Assembly: GCA_002427745.1 (NCBI GenBank)
Contig: DIYF01000092.1
Coordinates: 68,546-132,545, forward strand
From: Roseivirga sp. UBA6061
GTDB taxonomy: Bacteria; Bacteroidota; Bacteroidia; Cytophagales; Cyclobacteriaceae
Length of the DNA stretch: 64,000 bases
Reading direction: 5' to 3'
Below are positions 17,157-25,359 of this stretch, one piece after another (within the stretch, counting starts at the first letter, position 1; each line of letters begins with the position of its first letter). The notes under the pieces are model-generated. The model made no database searches. It saw only the letters and a program-made list of their open reading frames with translations, and was not told the origin of the DNA. A program made the translations under genes and the position numbers.

Positions 17157-17537
17157 ATGGCAATGACAACGCTTACTAAGGCAGAAGAGAAGATAATGAA
17201 GATTCTCTGGGGTATTGAAAAAGGTTTTATCAAGGATATACTGGAGCAATACCCTGACCCCAAACCTCCTTATAATTCAGTATCCACTATTGTGAGGGTA
17301 CTGGTTCAGAAAGATATTGTGGGCTATACGGCCTATGGTAACTCGCATCAGTACTTCCCTAAAATATCGAAGGAGGAGTATCGCAAGGGGCAGTTATCAA
17401 GACTGGTCTCTGATTATTACAACAACTCTCTGAAGCAGGTGGTGAACTTCTTTTCTGAGAGTAAACAACTGAATGAAAAGGAGCTGGATGAGGCGATCAG
17501 GTTGCTGGAATCACTCAAATTAAAGAAGGATGAGTAG
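17157..17537 (+). CDS. BlaI/MecI/CopY family repressor
   Basis: A 126-residue DNA-binding protein. The N-terminal winged HTH (LTKAEEKIMKILWGIEKGFIKDILEQYP, then YNSVSTIVRVLVQKDIVGYTAYGNSHQYFP) is typical of the family, and the C-terminal helices (QLSRLVSDYYNNSLKQVVNFF; NEKELDEAIRLLESLK) form the dimer. BlaI-type repressors dissociate when the membrane M56 partner cleaves them after sensing a signal. The stop overlaps the M56 start by 8 bases, so translation is coupled. The start could be ATG at 17157 or the second ATG at 17163; both fit. Palindromes just upstream are the likely operators. Confidence 0.9.
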   Translation: MAMTTLTKAEEKIMKILWGIEKGFIKDILEQYPDPKPPYNSVSTIVRVLVQKDIVGYTAYGNSHQYFPKISKEEYRKGQLSRLVSDYYNNSLKQVVNFFSESKQLNEKELDEAIRLLESLKLKKDE

Positions 17538-19203
17538 CTTTATATTGTATCTTCTTGAGGCCAGTCTGGTGCTGATAGTGCTTTATGGAGCTTATCGCTT
17601 GTTATTAAGCAAAGAGACCTTCTTCAGCTTCAATCGTTTCTTTTTAATCAGCATGTTAATACTGTCCCTGCTGTTTCCGCTGTTGAGTTTTGAAGTGACT
17701 GACCCGGAAAAGAGCTTTATCAATCAGCAAAGCACAGAACTGGGCAAGGTTCGCAATGCCTATCATACCAGTTTTGAGAACTGGTCAGAATGGCCATCAG
17801 AACTATCGGAAAGCGAGACTTCCCTGTGGCAGCAGTTTTGGTCCCAGGACTGGGATCTGTGGCGGATCGTTCTGACCCTGGCCCTTGCTGTGTATGTCAC
17901 GGGCTTTATTTATTGTGCATTGCGGTTCAGCCTGGCCTATGTGAAGCTCTACAGGCTGAAAAAGAAGCTGGGGACCACTGACCTGGACGGGTTTAAGGTG
18001 ACTGATGTACCGGCTGATATAGCCCCTTTTTCTTTTTTGAACACCGTATTTATTCCGGAGAGTATTGAAGATGAATCAGAGTACCTTCAGATTCTCGCAC
18101 ATGAGAAGATACATATCCGGCAACGACATTCCATTGATTTAATTTTTGTTCAACTCATGGCAGCGTTCCTTTGGTTTAACCCGGTGGTCTGGCTGCTTTA
18201 CAAATCACTCAAACAGACACATGAATATATAGCCGACAAAAACATGCTTAGACAGGGTTTCTCCTTAGTTGAGTATCAGTCCTTGCTTTTGAGACAATTG
18301 ATCAGCAACAACACATACGGGTTGGTACACAATTTCAATTTATCATTCATTAAAAAGAGAATAACTATGATGAACATAGAGAAATCAGGTTGGGCCGGAA
18401 AGTCCAGAGCAGCTGTGGCGCTGGTTTTGGTACTGGTAGTGGGTACTATGACTGCCCAGAGTAATGCGGTGTTGGATGATGTCCCGGTGACAGAAGTTAA
18501 TCCGGTAGCTAAGGCGAACAGTCTTGAAATCCAATTTTCTATTGATGATATATCGCTGAGCGAAGGCCTTCAGTTTTCGAAAGTCCGCGACTACAAAGGA
18601 GCATTTAAATTTGAGTTTGGAAATGAAAAGGCAGACCACATGCATATTGGCCTGGATCTGGTACGAAAGGGCAGTGTTATTGCCCGTATGAGCCAGAAGA
18701 TTGAGGAGCGAGTTGCTTTTGATATCAGGCCGCTTCTGAGCAAAGCAGAGCGCGAAGATTATCTGGTAATTGATATTATTGAAGGACCGTCTGAGGTGGT
18801 GAAGTTGTATAATATTCCACTCTTCAAAGAAAGCAAAGCCAGAGCAGGAAGGCAGGTCAGCGATTTACCCCCTCCACCTGTTGCCTTGTTTCTGGATGGC
18901 ACAGCCATAGCCCCACAGCATGGTGTATTGCTTTCCGCGCTGAAAGCGGCCGATTCACAAATTGAATATGAGATTTCTGAATTCGTTGATTTCGGTGTGG
19001 TAAACCGGCAGGGAGGTAAGGTAAAAGCTTCTTTGTTGAGAGAGAAGGAAATCATTTTGACGGTATCAGGTACCGATATCAAACGCAAAGACAGCATTGC
19101 ATTGAAAGAACTACTGTCATTGGCGAAGGAGGGAGATGAAATCATTGTGCAGTTCGGCAAATCCGATGGCCTTAGCTTTGGCTCCAAATTTCCAATTAAG
19201 TAG
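17530..19203 (+). CDS. BlaR1-like M56 membrane metallopeptidase
   Basis: A 557-residue protein with membrane helices at about 4-26, 36-54, 112-134 and 296-308. The zinc motif HEKIH lies at 191-195 on a cytoplasmic loop, and HEYIAD (231-236) supplies the third ligand region, as in M56 peptidases. In BlaR1 systems this protein sits in the inner membrane, senses a ligand and cleaves BlaI. The extracytoplasmic tail here (310-557) is not a penicillin-binding domain: there is no SxxK. It is also not an obvious TonB domain, so the sensed signal is unknown. The last part (LKELLSLAKEGDEIIVQFGKSDGLSFGSK) looks beta-rich. It is coupled with blaI. Confidence 0.85.
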   Translation: MSSFILYLLEASLVLIVLYGAYRLLLSKETFFSFNRFFLISMLILSLLFPLLSFEVTDPEKSFINQQSTELGKVRNAYHTSFENWSEWPSELSESETSLWQQFWSQDWDLWRIVLTLALAVYVTGFIYCALRFSLAYVKLYRLKKKLGTTDLDGFKVTDVPADIAPFSFLNTVFIPESIEDESEYLQILAHEKIHIRQRHSIDLIFVQLMAAFLWFNPVVWLLYKSLKQTHEYIADKNMLRQGFSLVEYQSLLLRQLISNNTYGLVHNFNLSFIKKRITMMNIEKSGWAGKSRAAVALVLVLVVGTMTAQSNAVLDDVPVTEVNPVAKANSLEIQFSIDDISLSEGLQFSKVRDYKGAFKFEFGNEKADHMHIGLDLVRKGSVIARMSQKIEERVAFDIRPLLSKAEREDYLVIDIIEGPSEVVKLYNIPLFKESKARAGRQVSDLPPPPVALFLDGTAIAPQHGVLLSALKAADSQIEYEISEFVDFGVVNRQGGKVKASLLREKEIILTVSGTDIKRKDSIALKELLSLAKEGDEIIVQFGKSDGLSFGSKFPIK

Positions 19204-19264
19204 GACGGCAACAGACTGATTTAAGAGCTTCAGAAAGGAGCTTGTTTGATTGTCAGCTTTCAGC

Positions 19265-19286
19265 TGGTGAAGGACACCAAGCGGGG
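19265..19286 (+). repeat. Degenerate copy of the GGTGAAGAACACC hairpin motif
   Basis: CTGGTGAAGGACACCAAG followed by CGGGG matches the hairpin unit at 19830-19852 with few changes and keeps the GGTG/CACC stem. It sits in the 3' flank of the M56 gene, outside coding sequence. Confidence 0.5.
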
Positions 19287-19317
19287 TGAGACTTATTTCT
19301 TTTGAAATGTAAAGAAT

Positions 19318-19351
19318 AATAGCGGCTTGGGTTAGCTCTCAAACCGCTATT
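19318..19351 (-). terminator. Hairpin between convergent genes
   Basis: AATAGCGG (19318-19325) pairs with CCGCTATT (19344-19351) in an 8-bp stem. It lies 11 bp after the stop of the minus-strand ferredoxin-fold gene. On that strand the stem is followed by ATTCTTT, a moderate T-rich tail. It could also serve the M56 gene, which ends at 19203. Confidence 0.5.
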
Positions 19352-19362
19352 ACTATGTTTAC

Positions 19363-19746
19363 TCATTCAAACTTGTTGAATATTTCAAAATGCTTGAATA
19401 TCATTTCTTTGTCATCTATGGTATTGAAAATTGGAATGAGGTCTTCATTCTTCATGACCTGCTCAGATGCTGCTAACGCTGATGCTAAATCCTTCCAAAA
19501 CACGATATCCAGAAACTGCCCGTCTTCTGCTAAGGAAGTGGTTCTGGAGATAAACCCCGGGAAGTTTTTTACCACATCGTTCAGTTTTAAGATAGCTGCT
19601 TTGGCTTCTTCTGTACTAACGTTTTCTTTTGCTTTCCATAACACCATTTCCACGGTTTTTGCCTGATCCATTTTACTCTTTTTTAAGTCCGGCTTATCGT
19701 AACTGAATGAAGCCAGAGCGATTAAACTAATGATTAAACTTTTCAT
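19363..19746 (-). CDS. Small ferredoxin-fold (ABM/Dabb-like) protein
   Basis: A 127-residue protein. The first 20 residues (MKSLIISLIALASFSYDKPD) look like a weak signal or membrane anchor. The rest, KTVEMVLWKAKENVSTEEAKAAILKLNDVVKNFPGFISRTT and DIVFWKDLASALAASEQVMKN, follows the beta-alpha-beta-beta-alpha-beta order of antibiotic-biosynthesis-monooxygenase or stress-barrel proteins. Catalysis is not evident; such proteins often bind small aromatic or haem-derived compounds. A TGACA-N6-TGTCA palindrome lies 24-39 bp in front of the ATG at 19746, so the gene probably belongs to the same regulon as the SRPBCC and VOC genes. Confidence 0.7.
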   Translation of the reverse strand: MKSLIISLIALASFSYDKPDLKKSKMDQAKTVEMVLWKAKENVSTEEAKAAILKLNDVVKNFPGFISRTTSLAEDGQFLDIVFWKDLASALAASEQVMKNEDLIPIFNTIDDKEMIFKHFEIFNKFE

Positions 19747-19769
19747 TGGGCCAAGGTAAACCAGGGTAG

Positions 19770-19785
19770 TGACAGCCCTATGTCA
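19770..19785 (-). promoter_or_regulatory. Palindromic operator TGACA-N6-TGTCA, site 2
   Basis: TGACA-GCCCTA-TGTCA lies in front of the ferredoxin-fold gene. It shares about 24 bases with site 1, including the flank AACTTTGTT. Eleven bases toward the gene from the palindrome is TACCTTGG, one mismatch from the TAnnTTTG minus-7 box, which is the same geometry as at site 3. Confidence 0.6.
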
Positions 19786-19829
19786 ACTTTGTTAGTGGGC
19801 TTTAGAATAATTTTTGATTATCGGCTTTT

Positions 19830-19932
19830 CGGTTGGTGAAGAACACCAACCGGGGGAGGTGAAGAACATCAACCGGAGTACAATGAAGAACACCAACCGG
19901 GACCTTAAGGCCAAATTGCTGGCTGGTGTTCT
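19830..19932. repeat. Tandem GGTGAAGAACACCAACCGG hairpin units
   Basis: The first unit is a perfect hairpin: CGGTTGGTG (19830-19838), loop AAGAA, CACCAACCG (19844-19852). Two more units follow at 19858-19876 and 19883-19901, and an inverted partial copy GGCTGGTGTTCT is at 19921-19932. The array lies between the ferredoxin-fold and VOC genes. Degenerate copies occur at 19265, 22757 and 55794, so it is a dispersed noncoding family. Confidence 0.65.
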
Positions 19933-19949
19933 GCCCACATAGTGGGTAC

Positions 19950-20324
19950 TTAGTTCATAGAGTGTAATCTCATACGGTTACCTTCCGTGTCGATAAATTC
20001 AGCCATGAACATCGTCTCAATGGGAGTCTTTGGCATAACGATCCTGCCGCCTGCTGCTTCAACTCTTGATAAGGGCTCACTCAGGTCATCTCCTCCGTTA
20101 AGGTAAATTATCGGACCTTCCATAGTAGGTAAGAAACCTTCTCTTTGCACAATACCGCCACTAACAACACTGCCGTCCTGCTTGTATGGAAAGTTTCCGT
20201 ATTTCATTTTTCCGTCAGGAGATGGCATTTCTTCCATGGTTACTTCCAATACTTCTGCATAGAACCTCATGGCCCTTGTGAAATCTACAGCCGGGATTTC
20301 AAACCAGTTAATTACGTTTGTCAT
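19950..20324 (-). CDS. VOC family protein
   Basis: A 124-residue single-domain VOC protein. The first half starts VINWFEIPAVDFTRAMRFYAEVLEV, with YGNFPYKQDGSVVSGGIVQRE in the loop. The second half has PIIYLNGGDDLSEPLSRVEAAGGRIVMPKTPI and ends MAEFIDTEGNRMRLHSMN. This subgroup resembles PhnB/YcgE-like VOC proteins that lack a known substrate; the His and Glu metal ligands are not clearly conserved. A palindrome of the TGACA-N6-TGTCA type and a good TAnnTTTG box lie in front of its ATG, which is the best evidence for its regulation. Confidence 0.85.
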   Translation of the reverse strand: MTNVINWFEIPAVDFTRAMRFYAEVLEVTMEEMPSPDGKMKYGNFPYKQDGSVVSGGIVQREGFLPTMEGPIIYLNGGDDLSEPLSRVEAAGGRIVMPKTPIETMFMAEFIDTEGNRMRLHSMN

Positions 20325-20353
20325 TTTGATGTGTTTTTAAAAATCAATGAATA

Positions 20354-20388
20354 CAAACCTATTTTCGGCAGGTGACAGCCTTATGTCA
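20354..20388 (-). promoter_or_regulatory. Promoter box and palindromic operator TGACA-N6-TGTCA, site 3
   Basis: TGACA-GCCTTA-TGTCA at 20373-20388 lies in front of the VOC gene. Eleven bases closer to the gene is TAGGTTTG on the minus strand (plus-strand 20354-20361), a perfect TAnnTTTG minus-7 box of the Bacteroidota type. The palindrome therefore sits where the minus-33 element should be, so its ligand would switch this promoter. Confidence 0.65.
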
Positions 20389-20500
20389 GCAGTGTGTTTA
20401 ACAATTACAGGTATTCTTCAGGAATTGGCCGTTTCGGCAGATTAAGATTACTCAGGAAGGGGGGAGAAGTAACAGGCAAAGATGCCGTAACGTGATATTC

Positions 20501-21109
20501 TTAATTCAGGTACTCTGTATCTACCCGGACTTTTTTGCGCCAGCTTTTACCGTATTGCTGATCTAATAGCTGGAATATCCTTTCATTGTATGCTTTAATA
20601 CACTCGCCAATAACAGGAGAGCATCCGAAGTCATGATATCTGATTCCGAATTTTTTTTCGAAACGCAGGTCCGCACGTGTATTTGCGACAGGTGCTACGG
20701 AGCCGACTAAAAGTAGTTTTGGGACTCCACTTTTCCAGTCATTTTCGGCTTGAACCTTGTCAAAGTCACAACCGGCTTTCAGGGTCAATACAGTTTCTGT
20801 GATTCCCGGTTCCGTGTTGATTTCAAATACCTGCTTTCCATACCCGTAGGCTGTCACCTTCAACACATATTTCTTATTCGCTTCAAGGTTTTCCAGCCTG
20901 AAAAATCCCAGGCTGTCAGTCTTCTTTATACGTTCAGTAATGGGTTTTTTCAGGTTCACTACTTCAACAACCACATCAGTGATAGGTTTGAGACCCGTTA
21001 TAGAAGATTTCACGAAACCCACTACTTCAGATTGGCCATGAGCTGGTTTTTGAATCAAAAATGCACTGAGATTCAAAACGAGAAGTTTTACAAGCAGGGA
21101 CTTTTTCAT
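20501..21109 (-). CDS. Secreted protein with carboxypeptidase-regulatory-like domain
   Basis: A 202-residue exported protein with signal MKKSLLVKLLVLNLSAFLIQKPAHGQS. Residues about 28-112 form a beta-sandwich of the CarboxypepD_reg kind (VVGFVKSSITGLKPITDVVVEVV, GFFRLENLEANKKYVLKVTAYGYGKQVFEI). The C-terminal half (FEKKFGIRYHDFGCSPVIGECIKAYNERIFQLLDQQYGKSWRKKV) is a small Cys-containing domain that I have no name for, though its pattern of aromatic and basic residues looks conserved. Cys114, Cys163 and Cys169 could form disulfides after export. The function is unknown; the gene stands alone. Confidence 0.7.
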   Translation of the reverse strand: MKKSLLVKLLVLNLSAFLIQKPAHGQSEVVGFVKSSITGLKPITDVVVEVVNLKKPITERIKKTDSLGFFRLENLEANKKYVLKVTAYGYGKQVFEINTEPGITETVLTLKAGCDFDKVQAENDWKSGVPKLLLVGSVAPVANTRADLRFEKKFGIRYHDFGCSPVIGECIKAYNERIFQLLDQQYGKSWRKKVRVDTEYLN

Positions 21110-21219
21110 ATTCCTTTATTCATTTTGATAACGTCAAGAGCCGTGCTTTGGAACAGGGCACTAAAGCTACAGTGATGATAGTTACCTTATGGTGAGGAGG
21201 TGGAAGCGGAGATGAAACT

Positions 21220-21342
21220 CTACTCTTCAATGTGGCGTGCTACCAGGTAAAGCCTGTCTTCTGTTTTCCCTTTTTCTGCCTGAAGTTTATTGACGGTCTC
21301 TTTGTTGATTTGCACGGTTTCCATGTCTGAACAATCCTCCAT
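21220..21342 (-). CDS. Possible small protein of 40 residues
   Basis: An ATG at 21342 opens a frame of 40 codons reading MEDCSDMETVQINKETVNKLQAEKGKT and ending LYLVARHIEE, with a TAG at 21220. The composition is protein-like. It lies in the same frame as, and just downstream of, the stop of the exported 141-residue protein, so read-through would join them. No ribosome-binding feature supports it, and it may be chance. Confidence 0.3.
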   Translation of the reverse strand: MEDCSDMETVQINKETVNKLQAEKGKTEDRLYLVARHIEE

Positions 21343-21363
21343 ATGAAATATCTGGTAGTGTCT

Positions 21364-21789
21364 TTACTGTTCCAATAAGAGTTGTACTCCATTAATTAAT
21401 TCTCCTGATTTTAACCCAACCTTTTTATCCATGTAATAATAAGGGGTCCACTTCTCAATTAGCAATTCGCTGTTATCCGACCACTTCAATATCCTGTAAC
21501 CATCGGGTAAAAGCCCGTTTTCGAGTCCTGATACCGTGGAGTCATTTTCAATTACTGACCAAAACACTCTGGAGTATCCAAATCCACCATTATCAAATTG
21601 ATATTCAAAGAATTGATGTTTGTTATCCGGAGAGACCTCAGACCTGAGAAGAATAAATCCTGGCTCCATTAGGTTGTGTTCAACGTGAAATGCCTCTCCA
21701 GGCTCATTCAGACCGGAGTTGATTTTGTAACCAATCAGCGATACTCCGATCAAAAGAAATCCTGCCATGACTACAATTATTCGCTTCAC
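21364..21789 (-). CDS. Exported or membrane-anchored hypothetical protein
   Basis: A 141-residue protein. Residues 1-24 (MKRIIVVMAGFLLIGVSLIGYKIN) form a signal anchor without a lipobox. The rest is beta-rich (AFHVEHNLMEPGFILLRSEVSPDNKHQFFEYQFDNGGFGYSRVFWSVIEND, then YRILKWSDNSELLIEKWTPYYYMDKKVG), which looks like a single beta-barrel or beta-sandwich domain. The start is GTG at 21789; an in-frame ATG at 21768 would cut the positive N-terminus of the signal, so GTG is preferred. I do not recognise the family. Confidence 0.6.
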   Translation of the reverse strand: MKRIIVVMAGFLLIGVSLIGYKINSGLNEPGEAFHVEHNLMEPGFILLRSEVSPDNKHQFFEYQFDNGGFGYSRVFWSVIENDSTVSGLENGLLPDGYRILKWSDNSELLIEKWTPYYYMDKKVGLKSGELINGVQLLLEQ

Positions 21790-21886
21790 TTAAAATGTTG
21801 TTTAACAATCTGATTAAGTACCGTGTGGGCGAATCACCCACACGGACATTTAATGCTTCCTCAGAAAAGCATGTAACAATTAACGA

Positions 21887-22417
21887 TCATTTTTCCATTT
21901 GATCTAAAGGAATATATCTCTCCTTTATCACATTGAAATGATGTATCTGATGGGCTGTTATGGTGAGCCCAATGGCAAAAAGCGGCATTTCGTATTCAAA
22001 AAACCTGCAGTTTGTTTCCAGTATTTCCTTACTGAAAGATTCAAACATCATAATGGTTGACTGGCGCACCATCCGAAGTTCATTGACCAGCTGCTCAATC
22101 GACAGTTCATCGGCATTCGAATTTTTACCCATGATTTCCTGATCATGAGCATCCGGTACGGATCCTTCATTGCGTGCAAAGAGTATGGCTCTGAAACACC
22201 AGATCCTTTCCCAGTCAATTAGGTGCTGCAGTATTTTATGCGTAGTCCATTTACCCTCTTTGTAAGTTTTCAGACCAATTCTGTTCAATTGGGCTATATC
22301 AATACGATTGATTTCCTCTAAACTTTTTGTCAGAGCTTCTGTCAGTTCAATGCCTTGATTCAGCTCATATACATATGTTAAGAACTCCGGGTTCTTTTTG
22401 ACTTCCTGATTTTTCAT
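21887..22417 (-). CDS. DinB/YfiT-like four-helix metal protein
   Basis: A 176-residue cytoplasmic protein of the DinB superfamily. Metal ligands are likely His65 (ILQHLIDWERIW), His156 and His160 (TAHQIHH), the classic H-x-n-HxxxH triad. Helix one has LTEALTKSLEEIN and the family motif for helix two is WTTHKILQHL. Members bind zinc or nickel and include thiol-dependent transferases, but most in Bacteroidota have no known substrate. The ATG at 22417 gives a compact N-terminus. It is a single gene with a 508-bp upstream gap. Confidence 0.85.
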   Translation of the reverse strand: MKNQEVKKNPEFLTYVYELNQGIELTEALTKSLEEINRIDIAQLNRIGLKTYKEGKWTTHKILQHLIDWERIWCFRAILFARNEGSVPDAHDQEIMGKNSNADELSIEQLVNELRMVRQSTIMMFESFSKEILETNCRFFEYEMPLFAIGLTITAHQIHHFNVIKERYIPLDQMEK

Positions 22418-22925
22418 AAATGATTAAATTTTTGATTTGGCTGGTGTGACAAGAAGGCCGGGTGCTGCTTATTCAGAGCGGGTTATATGTGAGCGAACAC
22501 ATAGGGACAACTACACTGAAAAGCCTCAGCAGCCACTATCAATACTGATAGCACAGCACACCAATAAATTGATTAAATGATAATTGCGCCCGGAGGAATA
22601 TCCGAACGAATAAATGATCAGCCTCAGGTTTTACAGGCTGTCGTTAAGCTACTATCAATTTCAGAATCACTTTCAAAGCATGAATGATTAGAACTGTGTG
22701 AAGATAAGCAATTTTTTTTCAATCAGGTTGTCTTGATTGGTGTCTGTTTTTTTGATCGGTGAAGAAGACAAACCAGGGGGGAAAGAGCGAGCGAAGTAAC
22801 ATGAGTTAATTGCGACTATGCCCGGGATAGAGGGAACGGCAAAGTGTAACAAAAGGATAACTTAAAATCCTCAGTATCACGCTATTTCTTTAGTAACTCA
22901 AAGTACCGTTAACCGACCTCCACCC
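22418..22925. other. Intergenic region with a degenerate hairpin repeat
   Basis: About 508 bp between the divergent DinB and phosphoesterase genes. A copy of the GGTGAAGAA repeat lies at 22757-22780 (CGGTGAAGAAGACAAACCAG). No open frame of protein-like composition was seen. Promoters for both genes must lie here, but no box stands out. Confidence 0.4.
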
Positions 22926-24599
22926 ATGAAGTACTTTGTCAGGCTCTTACTCCTTGTTGTTTGCCTTTACTCTTGTCAGCCATCCGAACCCACAGTGGCA
23001 ACGCGATTACCCTACAGCATAAAGGCTCAGGATGGAGAGGAACAGGCGAGGGGCTATGTATTTCATGACCTTAATGAAAACCGTCAGAAGGATGATGCAG
23101 AGCCCGGAGTTGCCGGTGTTGCCGTATCTAACGGAACAGATATCGTACATACCAATGAGGACGGGGTGTATGAGCTACCTGTTTCCAATGACGCTATTGT
23201 CTTTGTAGTCAAGCCAAAAGACTGGATCACCCCGGTAAATGAGCACTTTCTTCCGCAGTTCTATTATCTGCACAAGCCTGAAGGGTACCCGGAAACCTAC
23301 CGGTATAAGGCGACTGAGCCTACGGGAGAGCTTCCCGAAGAGATCAACTTCCCTTTGTATCCTGAAAACGGCTCAGCCGAGTTTAAAATGGTGGTCTTTG
23401 GCGATCCGCAGCCTTATAATATTCGGCAGGTAGACTTTTTTGCTGAGGATATTGTGACCGAATTGATTGGGCGCACCGACCTTGAGTTCGGCATCACGAT
23501 GGGGGATATTGTTGGTGACGACCTGGAGTTATTCTCCCCGATTAACCAGGCCGTTTCAAAAATTGGGATTCCCTGGTACAATGTGCTGGGTAATCATGAT
23601 ATCAACTATATGGCACCCAATGACCGAATGTCTTCCGCTACCTATGAAAGCGTCTACGGTCCGGCTACCTATGCTTTTGTCTATGGCGATGTACATTTTA
23701 TCGTAGTAGATGATGTGATTCACAAAGATGAAGCAGGTTCCAGGAGCTATGTAGGCGGCCTGAGACCCGATCAGTTTGAATTTGTGTCTAATTACCTGCA
23801 GACTGTGCCAAAAGAAGACCTGGTTGTTCTGAACATGCATATCCCTTTGGCCCAACATGGACCAAGCTTTCGACAAAGTGATCAGAAGAAACTTTTCGAT
23901 CTCTTAAAGGCCTTTCCGCATACCCTTTCTATTTCAGCGCACTCCCATCTTCAGGAAAATAAGCTTTTCCATAAGGACTCTTCCGACTGGCAGCGTGAGG
24001 TACCGCATCATCATTTCAATGTAGGCACCACCTCTGGCAGCTGGTGGAACGGGATGCGTAACGAGGAGGATGTGCCTCATACCATGATGCGCGATGGGAC
24101 ACCGAATGGTTACTCCTTCATTAGCTTTAAGGGAGCTGAATACATTATCGACTGGAAGGTAGCCGGGAGCCCAACTGACCATCGTATGAACATCCATGTA
24201 CCGCGTGGCATTGTGGCCAATTCTGCTGACACCACCTTGCTGACAGTGAACTTCTTCAATGGAAGCGAACAGTCGGAGTTATCTTACCGAATTAAAGGGC
24301 AGACGGACTGGAAACCCATGCAAAAGGTGCTTAAGCCAGATCCTTATTTTGCCTTGCTGGGCAAGAGATGGGAGCGGTTTGAAAGGATAGATTTTAAGAA
24401 ATTGTGGAATGCTGACACTACGGTTGACCTGCCTCCATTGGATGGCTGGTCTTTACCCAAACCTGTGAACAGCACACATCTCTGGGAAGCCAATATCGGA
24501 ACAGACTGGCCAAAGGGCCGGCATATTATTGAAGTACAAGCCAAAGATCGGTATGGCCGAACCTTTACGGCTTATCATTTGATGCGGGTGACAGAGTAG
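22926..24599 (+). CDS. Calcineurin-like metallophosphoesterase lipoprotein
   Basis: A 557-residue lipoprotein (signal ends CLYSC, Cys17). An N-terminal beta-sandwich (ARGYVFHDLNENRQKDDAEPGVAGVAVSNG) is followed by the phosphoesterase core: GDPQ (Asp160), GDIVGDD (Asp194), GNHD (Asn223-His224), HIPL (His305) and AHSH (His339, His341). The usual DxH is DPQ here, as in the MetallophosN/MetallophosC group, to which the C-terminal domain (after 400) also points. Two metals should bind at these residues. The protein probably removes phosphate from an extracellular ester; the substrate is not shown. The ATG at 22926 fixes the signal. Confidence 0.88.
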   Translation: MKYFVRLLLLVVCLYSCQPSEPTVATRLPYSIKAQDGEEQARGYVFHDLNENRQKDDAEPGVAGVAVSNGTDIVHTNEDGVYELPVSNDAIVFVVKPKDWITPVNEHFLPQFYYLHKPEGYPETYRYKATEPTGELPEEINFPLYPENGSAEFKMVVFGDPQPYNIRQVDFFAEDIVTELIGRTDLEFGITMGDIVGDDLELFSPINQAVSKIGIPWYNVLGNHDINYMAPNDRMSSATYESVYGPATYAFVYGDVHFIVVDDVIHKDEAGSRSYVGGLRPDQFEFVSNYLQTVPKEDLVVLNMHIPLAQHGPSFRQSDQKKLFDLLKAFPHTLSISAHSHLQENKLFHKDSSDWQREVPHHHFNVGTTSGSWWNGMRNEEDVPHTMMRDGTPNGYSFISFKGAEYIIDWKVAGSPTDHRMNIHVPRGIVANSADTTLLTVNFFNGSEQSELSYRIKGQTDWKPMQKVLKPDPYFALLGKRWERFERIDFKKLWNADTTVDLPPLDGWSLPKPVNSTHLWEANIGTDWPKGRHIIEVQAKDRYGRTFTAYHLMRVTE

Positions 24600-24627
24600 C
24601 AGCGATCAGGTCATCCGGGTACTGTGA

Positions 24628-25101
24628 TTATTTCTCGTATTCTATTTTGTGAATGCGCCATGTTATACTGGCCGCTGGGGTCTTTACCATTACTTCATCG
24701 CCTTCTTGTTTGTTGAGCAATGCCTGGGCAATGGGTGAGTCTATGGAGATGTAATCTTTCATGCCAATGAGTTCTTCATACCCTACGATGCGTAGTCGCT
24801 TTTTCAAGCCTCTGTCATTTTCAATATCTATCCAGGCCCCAAACATTACTTTTCCGTCCTGGTGAGGGTGGTAAACAATCACTTTGAAGTTATCAATGCA
24901 TTTTCGCAGATACAGGAGGCGTCTGTCAATCTCGCGCAGACGTTTTTTATTGTAATGGTAATCGGCATTCTCAGACCGATCTCCCAGGCTGGCAGCCCAT
25001 GAAACTTTCCTGGTAATCTCAGGACGTTCTACACGCCAAAGATGGTCTAGTTCTTCTTTTAGCTTTTCCATCCCTTCCGGGGTAATCCATGGAGTTCTCA
25101 T
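24628..25101 (-). CDS. greB: Transcription elongation factor GreB
   Basis: A 157-residue protein from the ATG at 25101 (MRTPWITPEGMEKLKEEL); a TTG at 25113 would add four residues. The N-terminal coiled coil carries the conserved tip (AASLGDRSENADY, with the Asp and Glu that help RNA polymerase cleave backtracked RNA) and the GreB-type KKRLREIDRRLLYLRKCI. The C-terminal FKBP-like domain ends LLNKQEGDEVMVKTPAASITWRIHKIEYE. It rescues stalled RNA polymerase by stimulating cleavage of the transcript end. The stop faces the phosphoesterase stop 28 bp away. The chemistry rests on family knowledge. Confidence 0.92.
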   Translation of the reverse strand: MRTPWITPEGMEKLKEELDHLWRVERPEITRKVSWAASLGDRSENADYHYNKKRLREIDRRLLYLRKCIDNFKVIVYHPHQDGKVMFGAWIDIENDRGLKKRLRIVGYEELIGMKDYISIDSPIAQALLNKQEGDEVMVKTPAASITWRIHKIEYEK

Positions 25102-25359
25102 ATGCTTGATCAATTACCTTCCTGTGAAAATAAGAGGCTGCAAATATAATGCTCCTTCGTTCGAATTTTAAGATCTCTGGTGTCTATCTCAAATCCACTA
25201 TGGAATCTCATTCAGGTCATAACCAGTCTCTTGAACGGGGGCTGAGACACAGGTGACCTATCAACAAGGTCAAATCAGTATGACTTATCATATCACGAGG
25301 GTAGTGGAGATGGGGTGACCTGGTGTCTGGACTACTTCTGCAGGGAGCACTGTCTATGG

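Noticed and set aside
19830..19932. CRISPR array
   Set aside because: Three short units differ in sequence, have irregular gaps of a few bases instead of unique spacers, and no cas gene is present.
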